A DNA stretch of 64,000 nt, taken from Mesocentrotus franciscanus (lineage: Eukaryota; Echinodermata; Echinoidea; Camarodonta; Strongylocentrotidae). The position numbers and the translations under genes were made by a program. How positions within the stretch are numbered: position 1 is the first letter of the stretch; every line of letters begins with the position of its first letter. The DNA lies in the NCBI GenBank assembly GCA_037976565.1, contig CP137668.1, forward strand, positions 31,606,264 through 31,670,263. The letters are read 5' to 3'. Under the pieces are notes generated by a model, which did no database searches, was not told the DNA's origin, and worked only from the letters and a program-made list of their open reading frames with translations. Of this stretch, positions 40,501 through 52,900 are shown piece after piece.

Positions 40501-41265
40501 TTAAGGTGCAAGTAACTATAGAAAACAGGAAACAAAATGAGCAAAGGTATATGCATGACTAGTGGTAATTCCCTCTTGTTGTACTTCCTGACAAAATAAC
40601 AATCAAAGCCAGCATCAAATATCAGTAAGAAAAAAGTCGATGAATATATCAAATCGGAAATTTCGACAAGTAACCTTATAAAAAATAGGCCTATACAGTA
40701 AAATATGTAAATATTTGACCTTTGGGCGCTGTAAGTTGCAAAGCTGGGCTAATAATGAATCTAAACGCTAATATGGGTAAAGAAGCATGTCTTTCTGTGG
40801 TTTCATAAAAGATTTGCATCTAAATAACAGGTGTGTAGCTTTCAAAGGTCGTCCTATGAGAGCCAGAAGGGCCTTAAGTCTATGTGAAATTTTTATAAGC
40901 ATTATCAGTAAACGCCCTTTTGGCTCTCATCACACGTTGTATACCTTTTCCGCAACCTGTTGATAGCAACTGTTTGTATAATAAACGTTATGTAGCTTTA
41001 ATTTATATGAATGTCTTGTTTTCGTGACTTCCATTTATCTACCGAGTGCGATCATGGACATAGGCATCATAGGCCGATTCAGAATAAAGGTTTAATACTC
41101 TCCAAATACAAACACAGATACCCGCAGAAGCTACTGGTTTTATTTGCTAACATTCCGAGGTTTTACTACATGGTCGAGAACAATGGGATCCAATTCAAAA
41201 TAAATAGATTCTCCCCGAAATATTATTGGTAAATATTTATATACTGCCCTTTGTTCACTAGCCCT
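37567..41265. other. Non-coding region
   Basis: No gene is supported. It holds a 12-bp inverted repeat pair (38676-38687 and 38746-38757), a tandem 10-bp unit AGTGGGTATA (38701-38720), a C run and CT tract at about 38917-38992, and the hairpin at 40856-40930. Confidence 0.5.
40856..40930. repeat. Hairpin-forming inverted repeat
   Basis: Arms of 17 bp (40856-40872 ATGAGAGCCAGAAGGGC and 40914-40930) are reverse complements with one mismatch around a 41-nt loop. It may be a tiny fold-back element remnant. The size (75 nt) overlaps that of small structured RNAs, but nothing indicates transcription. Confidence 0.55.
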
Positions 41266-41497
41266 GATCTCTCTCTCTCTCTCTCTCTGTCTGTCTCTCT
41301 CTCTCACTTTCTTACTCCGGTTCTATCTCTCTTTACGTATTTATCTTTCCTTTTCTTTATTTCATTCTCTCTTTCTCTTTCTTTACATCTCTCTTTCTCT
41401 CTCTCTCTCTTCCTTTACTTCTATCTTTCACTATTACTTCTCTCCAGCTTATTATTTATACATCTTATCTTTATTTATCTCTCCTCTCCCCCTCCCC

Positions 41498-41533
<36 letters not shown>

Positions 41534-41560
41534 CTACCTCTCTTTCTCTCTCAATCCTAC
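41266..41560. repeat. CT-rich tract with TA array
   Basis: An imperfect CT tract contains CT arrays and a TA array at 41518-41533. The 147-codon frame that begins here is a Ser/Leu repeat and not a gene. Confidence 0.9.
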
Positions 41561-41790
41561 TTTCATCTGCATACGATGGCAGACTATTTCTTGTTATTTG
41601 GATTAGCGTTTATTTAAAAAATGACACATGTGACGTGTTAGACATAGTTACTTACAGAAGCACAGGTGAGCAAATTTGCTTCGAATCTGGGTAACCTTAA
41701 AATGTAGTTTGACGATTTTTAAAGTGAGTTGTTATTCATGTATATTATTACTCATGAGCCCTCTCCACCTTCCGACCTCCCCGACCCCCC

Positions 41791-41838
41791 TTCTCTCTCT
41801 CTCTCTCTCTCTCTCTCTTCCTCTCTCTCTGTCTCTCC
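41791..41838. repeat. CT microsatellite
   Basis: A CT array with one TTC interruption. Confidence 0.9.
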
Positions 41839-44286
41839 TTTCCTTTCTGTTACTAACATGACGATGACTTTGGTTTGACAGAGAGGGGCAGCTTGACACA
41901 TTTTAAGTTCATGACACAGCATGGCTTATAGCCATGTTGGGCAGGAAGTGGTTTACATATTACCTATTAGCTCCATTTTGTCTGCCCCGTTTACATAATG
42001 TTAGCTGGAAAATATTTTGCCACTCGACTTGCTAATGTTACAACATTTTGCTATATCCTGCGTTTTTCTAATTAGTCCAGCGACTCGTAACTGCCAACCC
42101 CCCCTCCCCCCCCCCAAAAAAAAGCATCTTACGATTTGGGTTTCATTTTTGTATTTGTTTTATTTGTTTTGTTTGTGAACGTGGACAAGAAATTTGTTTT
42201 ACTCCCACCAAATAATAAATTAAAGGGGGCTGTGGGGAATATAAAGCCAAGACACGCATAGGTCAAAATATCAAATTGGGCATGGGTAACACAAAATGTA
42301 GGAACTGGTTAATGCGCAGAAATGAAATATTTCCCTGGTCATCGCATTGTCGAAATTGTCACCGTTCATTCTCGTTTCTATTTCGATTTAATATCCTCTT
42401 ATAGTAAGTTGTTATTTCTCGTTGTATAACTTGTATTATCCTCATTTTATTCCATTAAACCCGACATCCACCCCTCTATCTCCTCCTCATTCTTTTTTCA
42501 TTTCTTCTTCTTCTCCTCCTCCTCCTTCTCCTTCGTCGTATTCTTCTTCTTCTTCTCTGTCTCCTTTCTCGTTGTGTACCCCTATCTTTTCCGGTTCTTC
42601 TCCATCTTCTTATGGTGCTTTGCATAATGATGTTAATGTGTCATGAAGAATAAGTTGCCTTATCAAAAAATTAAAGTTAGTCATAAAACATTGACCCCCT
42701 GAATATACACTATACCCTCCTGTAGGAGACATAATGTCGCCATATTAGCTAACTTCGCCGAGCTTGAAGTGTATGTATTCTGATAAGAAACCATTAACCA
42801 ACAGTAATAATTTAGTTACGGAAACTTCACAAGCACTTAGCCTGTCTGCCGACTAAGTTATCGATCACTCGTATCAATTTATTATCATCTAGATTAAGCT
42901 ATTTCAATATCATATCCACAGTTGTGAGCCCACAACAAATATCGAGATGGAGATTATGCAAGAAGTTAGTTTTTCTTTCTTTTTTAAATAGCCTGGCGAA
43001 TATACATTCAAAATGATGAAATGAAAATGAAATATCAAATGAAGCTGGTTTTAAGTATCTGTTGGCGCTTGTTTGACCAGATATCTCTTGAAAAATATTT
43101 TAAAATAAATTCATTTATTTTAGATTAAGGTACATTTTCACTTTTCCATACAACAATATTCCTTTCACCGTTTACAATTTCCATTGACGAGATTTGTTTT
43201 TCTTGTTTAAAAAGGATTAAGAGTCTAACTGCTTCATCTTATGGTTTGCGGTCAAACTTTACGGACGCCATACAAGTCCTTATTGTTGACTGCCATGTCA
43301 TTAAGTGTTTTTCCGGTTTACGTTGAGAATAATCCCCTCAAATGACTGTATTAATATCAAGTATAAACAAAACGGTTTTTATAATGGCTTCATTAGGGCT
43401 ATTACAAATGAACCCCTACTGTTATCAAACTAAACATTTACATATTAGCGGTGGGCGAAACGGGAGTTGTGTGTGTACGGTGTGTATCTTGTAATTAAGT
43501 GTCGAAGCACATGCATAAAGAACGCAGGCGTTGAGTAAATGCAGCGAAGATGTTTAAAACAAAATGGATTGGCGTAAAATATATATCCCATGCAACAGGT
43601 CGTTCGCATTCCACAGTAAACGACGGCGTACATACCCCGTCGTGCCCTGTTATTAATAATTCTAGAATTATACTGATATTACAGTAATTGTGGCGAAATC
43701 GGGAGAGATTTAAGCGAAAATTAATTCAATTCGCACAGCCACGGGGAATGGCAATCCCTGCGCCTTCCCGCCTGACCCGTGCGGTTTTTTACCGAGCTCA
43801 TAACATAAGAAGCTACTGCAGACTCTTACATACCCTTGCATGATCATGCATTTGCACGAGGAAAAGTGGCTACTATACTGCCTCTATGGTGCATATGTGC
43901 TATGCACATACTTATCTATGTTTTCGAATGGCAAACTCTTCTATACAGTCCACGTACTTGAACCTATGAGTACAAATTGACGATTGACGATGGCACATTA
44001 TGAAGATTTTAGTATGCAAACACGAAAATGACTGTCCCCAAGTCGAATTTTTATTCGGGGTCACAGATTCGCAAGTCAATGCGACTGAATCATAATTTTT
44101 ATGATGATCGCCTTATGATAGTGATAAAATGGGATGGAATTGCCTTCACGTCGCAAGCCGTGGACTTTCACACTATCTACTTTATAAATATTAATAACAA
44201 TGACGACCCTTTAATTCTCAGCAATATACTTGGCCATATAAAAATAAAATGTTAATGATAAAAGATGGTATATGATAAAGACTTAC
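41839..44286. other. Non-coding region
   Basis: No gene is supported. It contains C and A runs (about 42098-42123) and a TTC/TCC-rich tract (42500-42560). If the exon at 44287-44560 is real, its first intron runs into this region. Confidence 0.45.
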
Positions 44287-44560
44287 CGATAAGCTGTCCC
44301 GATGCTTGACGGAGAAGAACACTCTGAAGTAGAAAGGTAATAAATATAAACTGTACAAAAGTTGATGCCAACATAGACGGTCTCAACACTGACGCCGACG
44401 ACGATGACGTTGATGACCACGATGATAATGTTTCGATTGATGACAATGATAACGGATGCCCTTTCCGTCTTCGCCGATAACGGAAATTGGCATTCCTAGA
44501 TCTGTGCACCATATTTTGAATGTCAGTCACAGCACATGTAAGGAGTCCGTGTATCTCCAT
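44287..44560 (-). CDS. Candidate first coding exon with signal-peptide-like end
   Basis: On the minus strand an open frame ends ...QASGQLI-G and meets a perfect GTAAGT donor at 44286-44281, splitting the Gly codon (phase 1). Before it lies a hydrophobic run (FVQFIFITFLLQSVLL) followed by small residues ASG, as in a cleavable signal peptide. Secreted and receptor proteins often have a signal exon ending in phase 1. Two starts are possible. ATG at 44560-44558 has a strong context (A at -3, G at +4) and gives 91 codons with an Arg-rich and Ser-rich lead. ATG at about 44374 would start just before the hydrophobic run but has T at -3. CpG content is high. No protein family can be named from this exon. 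It lies downstream of the promoter-like region at 45.7 kb. Confidence 0.45.
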
Positions 44561-45417
44561 GTTTCTCACTCTTTCTCTCTCCTTCGACAAATCGAATGTT
44601 TACGCCTAGTGCATTATACGCTATCCATTAAGCAATGGTTCATGTTGTCCTGTCTCTTTCTGTCTCTTGTCTCTTTCCTTTCTCTGTTCTCTTCGAGCTT
44701 AGATAGTTTCCATTTCCTTTAATCCCTTCATGTCACGGGAGATAATCTCATATTGAATGGTAATACTCGGATAATCGGACTAAGATATTTTCATTCAAGC
44801 CTGATTCGAATGACGAGAAGGTAGTTAAAAATTCAATAGTTCATCTAGACTTTCTTCTCCCTCCCTGTCTCTTTCTGTCTCCCTTCTCTCGTTAACCTCT
44901 CAAAATCGTCAGATATATTCTGAGATTTGGTTGGTTTCTTCAGGGATATAAAATAATATTGTTTCTAATTTTCTCCCCTCCTCCCGCTGTCAGGTCTATT
45001 ATTTTCCCTTAACTTAGGTGAATCACAAGAATACATCAGCTGATTTTGCAGTACAGAATGACGCATTACACGGCGGATGCTCTCCAAAATTCGACAAGAT
45101 GTCTTGTTTTACCCGTATACCCGTCTGTGCTCTTTCTTAAGTTTCTGTAAGTTTCCTAGCCACAATCTGCAAGACGTCTAAAAATAAGTAGGCATGAAGT
45201 CAGATTTGGCGTTGCCCTGTAAGATATCATAGGACGTCCATGTATTGGAAAGTTATCGCAGGGTAACGTTGGGAGCTAAATGGGAAGATGCATCTCTCAA
45301 ATTAAGAAACTGATTTTTCTCTTATTCTCCTTCAGGATTCACTGAGAAATACGTCTAGGAATTAAGAGAAGTTGAAATGTTTAAAGAAAATGTTGCTATT
45401 TGAGCTATAAAATTCAC
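44561..45417. other. Possible intron 1 of the minus-strand candidate gene
   Basis: This stretch lies between the candidate untranslated exon and the candidate signal-peptide exon. The plus strand is pyrimidine-rich near 44570-44700 and 44850-44890, so the minus strand is purine-rich there. A convincing acceptor for the downstream exon could not be found, which weakens the two-exon model. Confidence 0.25.
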
Positions 45418-45670
45418 CTGAAGCCGGTGTGACTGAGAATCACCTACGAAGATGATTTTTAGATAGTCAGAGACTGAGATTTCGTTTTCAAAATCCAGGT
45501 ACGCAGACATTAAGGATGAACTCGTCCGGCAAAATGAATCATTCGCAAATAACATAGAAGATATTCTCCCCGTGAAGAACTGGATGTTTGGTAGCTGTGA
45601 TGCTTGACTGAGGATGATCCAACAACGTTGCAAGGTAATATCCAGGTGGAGAGATAAAGGTAGGTGAAGT
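45418..45670 (-). other. Candidate untranslated first exon
   Basis: On the minus strand, sequence downstream of the TATA-like box runs to a good donor, GGCTTCAG|GTGAATT, with the exon ending at 45418. The start near 45670 is inferred from the usual 25-35 bp spacing to a TATA box. A frame through it is open but has no recognisable product. Transcript data would be needed to confirm it. Confidence 0.28.
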
Positions 45671-45697
45671 ATTTTGTTTTTGATTCGCGCGAGATGC

Positions 45698-45704
45698 CTT
45701 TATA
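45698..45704 (-). promoter_or_regulatory. TATA-like box in CpG-rich surroundings
   Basis: The minus strand reads GGTTATAAAGG, flanked on both sides by CpG-rich sequence (CGCGCGGAG upstream, CTCGCGCG downstream). An AT-rich box between GC-rich flanks is typical of animal core promoters. It would serve the minus-strand candidate gene that starts near 45670. Confidence 0.35.
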
Positions 45705-46330
45705 ACCAGAACTCCGCGCGTGTCTGTTGTCTTACGCTGCTGTATACGACGATATTCTCCTTCTCTTTATCACAGAAAGGTTGCATCTCATGAATAAATG
45801 ATGAGGTAGGGCCGCAAGGTGTTCCACGTGCGTTCTCTCTACCGCATCTTCCTCATATGCTACGGTGCCTCCACCTTTGAGGGTTTCAGAGCAAAGACAT
45901 CCCGCTCGGGTCGGCTTGAATAGTGCGTCAACTTACCCTGACCGACACATCCTCGAATGCTGAAGGCTTCAAGATCCAATGCGACCGTCGTAAGGGATTT
46001 CGATTTCTTCTCAGCCGGACGTACGCGGGCTTTGCGTAACAGTTTCAACTTTATTCCTGCTTGGTTATGTAAAAATGAATTGCACCAGAGAAAATTCAGA
46101 GGAGAACTTTTATCTTCAGATAAAGGAAAAACGTTCGCGGCCAGAAAGAAATAGGTTACCCGTTTTGTCCTCTCACTTCACCGCCGCACGCCCCGGGGTG
46201 AAGAAGGGCTTTCGTCGGGCAAACTTCTCCTTTTTCACGCGTCTCTCCTCAATTAATCCTTATAGATTTTCACTTCAAGTGGGTGTATCGTTGCTCCGTC
46301 TCGGGGACAGTTTCTTAGTCTGTACTTAGA
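45705..46330. promoter_or_regulatory. CpG-rich region, possible promoter or 5' exon area
   Basis: CG dinucleotides are clearly denser here than in the rest of the window, for example around 45900-46040 and 46180-46240. Short open frames exist on both strands but none is convincing. It may be the upstream regulatory region of the minus-strand candidate gene or hold further untranslated exons. Confidence 0.35.
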
Positions 46331-46865
46331 TTACAGAGAGTGGTTGTTCTTTTTCCCCTTATGTCACACTCTCCGTAACACACCCTCGTCGTAACCAGGA
46401 GCGCCAATATGATCCGAACCTTTCCCGCTGGGTCCCGCGGACTGAAATGAAGATCCCTCTGCACAGATAGCTGAGTGAGTGAGTGCATGCAAGCGAACCG
46501 CACGGCTCCCTTTTCTTCTTCTCTTTCTCTCTTTCTCTCGCTCACTCCCTTTCTCTCTTGATTTGTGTACATGTATGCTCAAGTGCGCAACAACACAAGG
46601 GTCGGAAAAGATGATGAGCTTTGTGTAGTATCTGCCCCCCCCCCCCTCCATTCGATCGTTACACACGATTGGTGCAAAGAAAAACCAACATTCGTCATTC
46701 CTTTTATCATGTTAATATACACCAATGCTTCCTTACATCAATGCAGGACATAAGGTAAGGTGAATGGTAAGTAAGATAAAGAAAGTAAAATAACAAATGT
46801 GTTTTAAATGGGGATTGGCCGGTTGGTCATATACATACGAATAGAGAGGGAGAAAAAAGAGGCGG
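46331..46865. other. Non-coding stretch
   Basis: CpG content remains moderate to about 46500. A CT-rich patch lies at 46510-46560 and a C run at about 46636-46647. No gene is supported. Confidence 0.45.
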
Positions 46866-47057
46866 AAGAAGAATACTGAAGAAGAAGAAAAAAGAAGAAG
46901 AAGAAGAAGAAGAAGAAGAAGAAGAAGAAGAAGAAGAAGAAGAAGAAGAAAGAAGAAGAAAAAGAAGAAGAAGAAGAAGAAGAAGAAGAAGAAGAAGAAG
47001 AGAAGAAGAAGAAGAAGAAGAAGAAGAAGAAGAAGAAGAAGAAGAAAAAGAAGAAGA
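46866..47057. repeat. Long GAA (AAG) microsatellite
   Basis: About 190 bp of GAA/AAG triplets with only a few single-base interruptions. It is the longest near-uniform triplet array in the window. The 132-codon frame on the minus strand is poly-Leu/Phe from this repeat. Confidence 0.95.
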
Positions 47058-49686
47058 GTAATACCAGTCAGAGAGTATTGCAGAGAGTAAAATGAAGGGA
47101 AATGTTGATAATTATTTAGTTTTAGTAACAAAGCACAGATTCGGGGGCAACCGGTTCATGTCCCCAAAATATGCCACTTTTCAATTATTCCTCGGATCCG
47201 TAAAGGCGCATGGAAATTGTGATTACTCTTTTCCCTGCCTAAGACATTTATTTTCTCGAAATTTGTGCCCCCATATCCAAACCACTTCGACCATCGTCCA
47301 TCGCTCGTGTATTTTTCTTTGTCATATTTAGATAGTTGGATCAGTAGGTATATTTCTGCCGACATGACCGAGGCTCGCTTTGCCCACATACAACACGCGC
47401 TTTTGCTTTTATTAACCTGCCTCACATAAAAAAGACCAACAAAGGCTCATAACCACAAAAAATGGGTTAAATGAACAGATAGACAAACGACTTTCCAGAC
47501 CTTTGTCCTACAGATCAAACATTAATTGTAAGGCACTGAAAAACCCCGCCCTCTAGAAAAGCACGTGGATGCATGAATCCACCAAATTGTCAGATCAGAG
47601 AAGGATTATTAATAGGTACGCTAACCATGTTAACGTCATGGAAAACGTGCAATTTTTTTCTTCTTTTTTGCGTATTTAACGCATTTCTGCTGCAAATGTA
47701 CTTGAATGACGACAGCATTATTATTTGTTTGTGTTTTTACTTTTCAATACCAATATCGCTGCAGCTGTCACAGAAAAGGTTTTATAAGAAGAATGGGCAT
47801 CCAAAACGAAATTGCCTATCATATCATTATGTATTTCGAATAAGTAGGACTGATAGAAATCTACTGTTCGTAATAAAATCATGAATAATAGTGTCTTTGT
47901 TCTATTTTTAATCATAACTTCTAACATAATTCAAGAATATTTCGCGACTGCCAAATTAAGAATAATATGCTATACGTAATGGATTTAGACAGCAAATACG
48001 TAGACAAAACCATGAATTATTGAAGTAGTAACAAAACATCTAAACGACCTTCATTCAGATATTTTCATGTCTTGAAAAATATATCATATTCTCCTTGTCC
48101 TTCCATCCAGATTAAAATGTATTCACTTTTCTTGTTCTTGCAAATGGGCCTACTGAATAAAACAAAATGTTCAAAAAGTGAATTTATGTAGAAGAAGAAG
48201 TAAATAATAAGTCTGGCATTAAGGGCAAACAAAATGTCGATCAAAATATTGTTGGTGCCTCACAATAGCGTATTTGCCAACATGCAAATACTTCTTAGCG
48301 TTATACATTGCTTAACCTTGCCCTCCGAGCTCACCGAGACGGGAGCAAGCGCGGGGCCAAAAGCTTACTAACCCCAATCGACCTCCAAATCCCCCTACAT
48401 CCACCCCTACTTCAACTTGGCCCCCTACTCCATCCTCCAAGTCCACATCAGACGATTGTTTTCTTCGTTTGTCAACGATCATGACAAACATTTACCCGGC
48501 GAGTTTAAACAAAACCGGCTCTGTCATCGCCCTAATCGTGAGGTATTTTACTCCTGAGGTCATTGGCGAACGATGGGGACTTCAGATATTTTTTTTTAAA
48601 TATAAAGATTTTACCCTTTTTTCAGGAAAGAGGGAGAGAAAGGAGACCGGAAAATATGCAAAATAAGAGACGGAGAGATGGAGATATGCATCAGCCCGAA
48701 TATCTTCAAAATATCACTATGCCCCGTCTTCTTGATGATTGCTGATGAAACAGAGGAGGTCTTGTTCATTGACCTTTTGTGAGGAAATAGGTAGGGGAGA
48801 GAAAGAAGCGACCGAGAGAGCGAGAAAGGGGGGGGGAGAAGATAAGGGAAGACAATTTAAGAGAAGTGAATAGAAGAGAGAGAGAGAGAGAGAGAGAGAC
48901 TGAGAGAGATAAGTTAATATAAACTTATTTACATCAACTTGTAGTTGTTTCATCTCCTCTAAACACACACACAGTGGCTCGTAGTTCGATCAAATTTACT
49001 TTCAGACTTTTCATTCACATTCAAATGACATAAGAGTACTATTGCATTTCAGTTTAGTTCATGTCAACAACATTATTTCAATGTAAAAAAACAATATATA
49101 TTTTTTTAAGAAGGTGATCTTATCGTATATCATACCAAAAAGGAGTATTTCTTATTCTCTCTTATAAATCACATTTTGACTGTCAAATCCAAAAGCTTAC
49201 GAATATCAAGTTTCGAGAAAATAGCTGGACCCTTTTAAAACAAATGATGACAAAAATTGTAAAAACCTGGATGTTTGAATCATTGAATGTGAAGCAAAGT
49301 ACATGCACAAATATTTGGTTTCAATTTTCATGTCGCCAGTGCCATGCACTAGCACGAGCGCAATATTTTGACCCGAAAAGGGTACACCGAAGGCCTCACC
49401 TATTCCCCAAGGGGTACTTCATAATCGGACCCAAAGTGATCAATTTGTTCTTGAACCTTTGTGGTAATGGTGAATACGTGATTTTAAAAATCGTCTCATG
49501 TTTTCTAGAATTTCTGAGTAAGATGTGGTATCTTTTCAGCGACATTAGCTGGTAACTCGACACTTATCATGTACTTGCTACGATGATGGCGTTCTTGATT
49601 GATGTTTCTTAAAATACGATTTCTGTCTATTGTTCGGTAGGAATGTCTAGAACATGATCATCCAATGTCACGGGGAGTATCTACAG
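47058..49686. other. Non-coding region
   Basis: No gene is supported. It includes a G run near 48829-48837 and a GA array at 48874-48899. Confidence 0.5.
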
Positions 49687-49943
49687 CAGTGGCGTAGCGT
49701 GGCTGCCAGCGTTGAAGGGGCACCGGCTTCATAGGGGGACCTGTCTTACTCAGTGGAAGAAAATATGAATTCACAAGGTGATTGGTTATAGGGTATGGGG
49801 ATGGAGGGGTTGTATAATCTTCCTTGAACGTTGCCCGCTCCCCTCTCCCATTTCTATTTTTTTTCATGTATTATAATTTATGATTTTTTTTTGTAGGTAT
49901 TTGAAATGGGTGCGCCCCTCACTCCCGTAAAGCTAAGCCACTG
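49687..49943. mobile_element. hAT-like MITE with CAGTGGCGTAG ends
   Basis: The left end CAGTGGCGTAGC (49687-49698) and the right end, read on the other strand as CAGTGGCTTAGC (49943-49932), match at 11 of 12 bases. CAGTGGCGTA ends are well known from non-autonomous DNA elements in animals. The flanking octamers ATCTACAG-like (left) and ATCAACCG (right) agree at six of eight positions, which fits a decayed 8-bp target-site duplication of hAT type. The 257-bp interior has GGGGCACC near the left end and GGTGCGCCCC near the right end, another inverted pair. It has no transposase coding capacity. Confidence 0.65.
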
Positions 49944-52900
49944 ATCAACCGATAGCGAAACGAGAGACGTAATGTGGCAAGACATGTTATCCAAGTTCAA
50001 GGTATTCGCTTTCTACAATATTGTTCTTCGTTTGACAGACCTATCAATTGAGTCCTACGATGCGTGATGGTATCAACAGGACATTGTAAATAGAATCCCT
50101 GCTATCAAGGGATTACGAAATATGCTTCATTTTAATCATCTTTCAGGAAGAAGTCACCAAACTGTTAGTCATCCGTAAAGAGAACCCCAAGAAATGTCAC
50201 CCGAATAGATTCTGTATACTCAACAGAAGCTCAACAAGTGGTTTTTAAGCCTCTCATCGCGTCTTTATCCATTCTTCAGCACTCTCTTCTTTCCGTATTC
50301 TTCCGTTTCTTGGCTGGTCTACCTTATCACAATGCAGCACTCTCTTCTTTCCGTATTCTTCCGTTTCTTGGCTGGTCTATACTTATCACAATGCATCGAT
50401 TGGCTTTACTCTGATATGGCTTAGAGGTCAGGACGGGTTAGAAGCCTTCTGAAACGCCTCAGATCACGCCAAGTCAAAGGACTTATACATCGGTGCAATC
50501 CTTAAGTCTTTTATCCTCCCAACTCTCTTTTGTTGCGGTGTGGGAGAGCCCAGCAGTGTGGGTAAATAGTTCTCTTTGGCAAAGCGAGAGGGGAGCTATT
50601 ACCCCCGCTATTCAATCCCTATTCAGGAAAGTTTAAGAAGACTTAATTCTCCTTACACTGTATTACGGAGTCAACTCGGATGAGAGGGACATAATCAAAC
50701 AAAGCGTGAGGAATTTAGGTTGGTAAGGCTTTCAATTGGCTGATAGACCAAGCACAATGAGGCTTATTGATTTGGTAGTGATCATGGGGGTAATGATTTT
50801 ACAGCGGCCAAAGTGTACTGCCACCTTATATACATGTCGTCACTAATTACAAGTTTTCTTCAACTGCGTTGTTCATTTGGTATCGTCCCTCTCCATACAT
50901 AAATACAAACTAATATAACAAAATTTGGAAAACAATATAATCAGGAGACAGATTTCACAATGTTTTTTAACACAAAGGGCTGAACCTCAAGTTAAGCTAA
51001 ATCCTTTTCTCCACTTGTTTCATTAACCCTTGGTTCGCTTTTCATGCAAATGAGTAAAAGAAATTAATAATGAACATAATTAAAGAGATAGATAGAGAGA
51101 GAGATTCGAAGAACATATATTCGTATCTGACATCCTTATTTAAGGAACAGACACATGGTGTGAGCAATTATTGTTTGCAAAATGTATATATAAATTCCTT
51201 ATTATTGGAGAATGTTTTTCAGATGTGAAAATATATTGAAATCGGAACTTGAAAAGAAGATTTCAAATAACATTAATAACTAAGGTACAATTTACAAGCG
51301 TTGTGGTGTCATTAGCTTCATCCCAAAGTGAGTTTTTTTTTTAATGAATTTGATTAATAAGACACCATCACATAGTAATAGATACATTGTTAACGCAAGA
51401 AAAGTATGAAGTGGCAGGGAGTATGCTAAAGAACCCAAACATAGGGCATGTCCAAATCTGCCAAAATCGTCCTTTGAAAAAACATATTTACATATGCATT
51501 TTTGACACTATAAGGAAGAAAATATATATATCTGCATGTAATACATATACATGTAATTAAGAAAAGAAGACAGTATTTACGAATCAACTGGCATCTTTTC
51601 ATTTAAGGTATAAGTCATCTGTTAAAATAATTCTTTTTTTGGTTTACATTTTTTTTTGTCCGTCAAAATTCAAGATTCTAGATTCCCCTCCCCCCCCCCA
51701 TCTCTCTCTCTTTAATTTCGGTAGTTGAATATTCCATAATCGATGATTTAACGGATAACATTGAACAAATATTAATTTGTACTAAAGGTACTATGTCCCA
51801 TTTGCAGGCCCAAAAAATGAAAAGGTTAAATTCCAACGGCATTTGAAAGACAATACTAATTTAGAACTTCCCTAAAAAAAGGGGGCTTGAAAATGTCTTT
51901 AAGTGGGAAAATAACGACTATTAGTTGTCGAATCGACTTAGGAGCTATAGAGCCAGTAAGTAATAGTCTGATTTTTCAGACCATTGTACCGAATGGTCGT
52001 ACGTTTTATGCTGCGCAAAGATTCAATCAGTTTAATTTTGGCCATTACAAGAAGTGGGTTATTGATGTAGACAAATGCTCATGTACCCTTTACAGCTCAT
52101 TTTATGTATGTTATTACCAAAGATGAAAAAGCCAGTCAGTCACTCAATAGTGTCTGACAGTGAAGTCTAGCAAGTAAACGGGTTTCCTTGCATAATTTAA
52201 ATATTAGGACACTGCTAACGTTTAAATTTCACAGATAGGACATACATGACATATTCATAATACCTGTAAAGTTCTACAGAATTTGATGTTGGCTGCAAAA
52301 GGGACATCTTTAAATGTACACGGATATGCATCGTATCCATGGATAGTGATGTAGCTGTATGCTTCTGTTTATACATTTGAATGATTACGTGTATTGGTAT
52401 TGTTTCACTGCGACTTTGATTTATAATAACTGATACTCATACGAATTGGCGTCATTTTCCGTGTTTAATGCACTTTTTTATAAGGTTATTGCCGTTCTTG
52501 GGAACTCCAATATACACATGTTTTAACGCGTTACTTGTCTATAGCCAACTTCTTAACCGCTATACACGAGTTAGCATTGTGCTCTATAGACACTACCAAT
52601 TTGTATACATGCAGGTAGTTGCGCGGCCGTGTATAGTTACTTCTTCCAAAAAGCCTACGCCGTCAAACAAATCCAAACATCTTCTTTGTGGACACTTCCA
52701 TCGACAATAGGGGAGTTTCAAAAAATGCTAATTACCAAGCCAGCTGCAAATAATGGCGACTGTCTTGCAATACCTTTTTGTATTTACTTCCCTTTTGTCA
52801 ACTTTTTTAAAAATCATCCTTCTTTTAAACACCAACCCATGTCGGTCACGCAACCGGCTGTAATATATAGCGATTAGCAATCTCATTGAATAACCTTGAT

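Noticed and set aside
41251..41694. 147-codon frame rich in Ser/Leu
   Set aside because: The first two thirds are CT and TA repeats; the remainder shows no recognisable content.
46733..47131. 132-codon minus frame with poly-Leu/Phe
   Set aside because: It is the complement of the GAA array.
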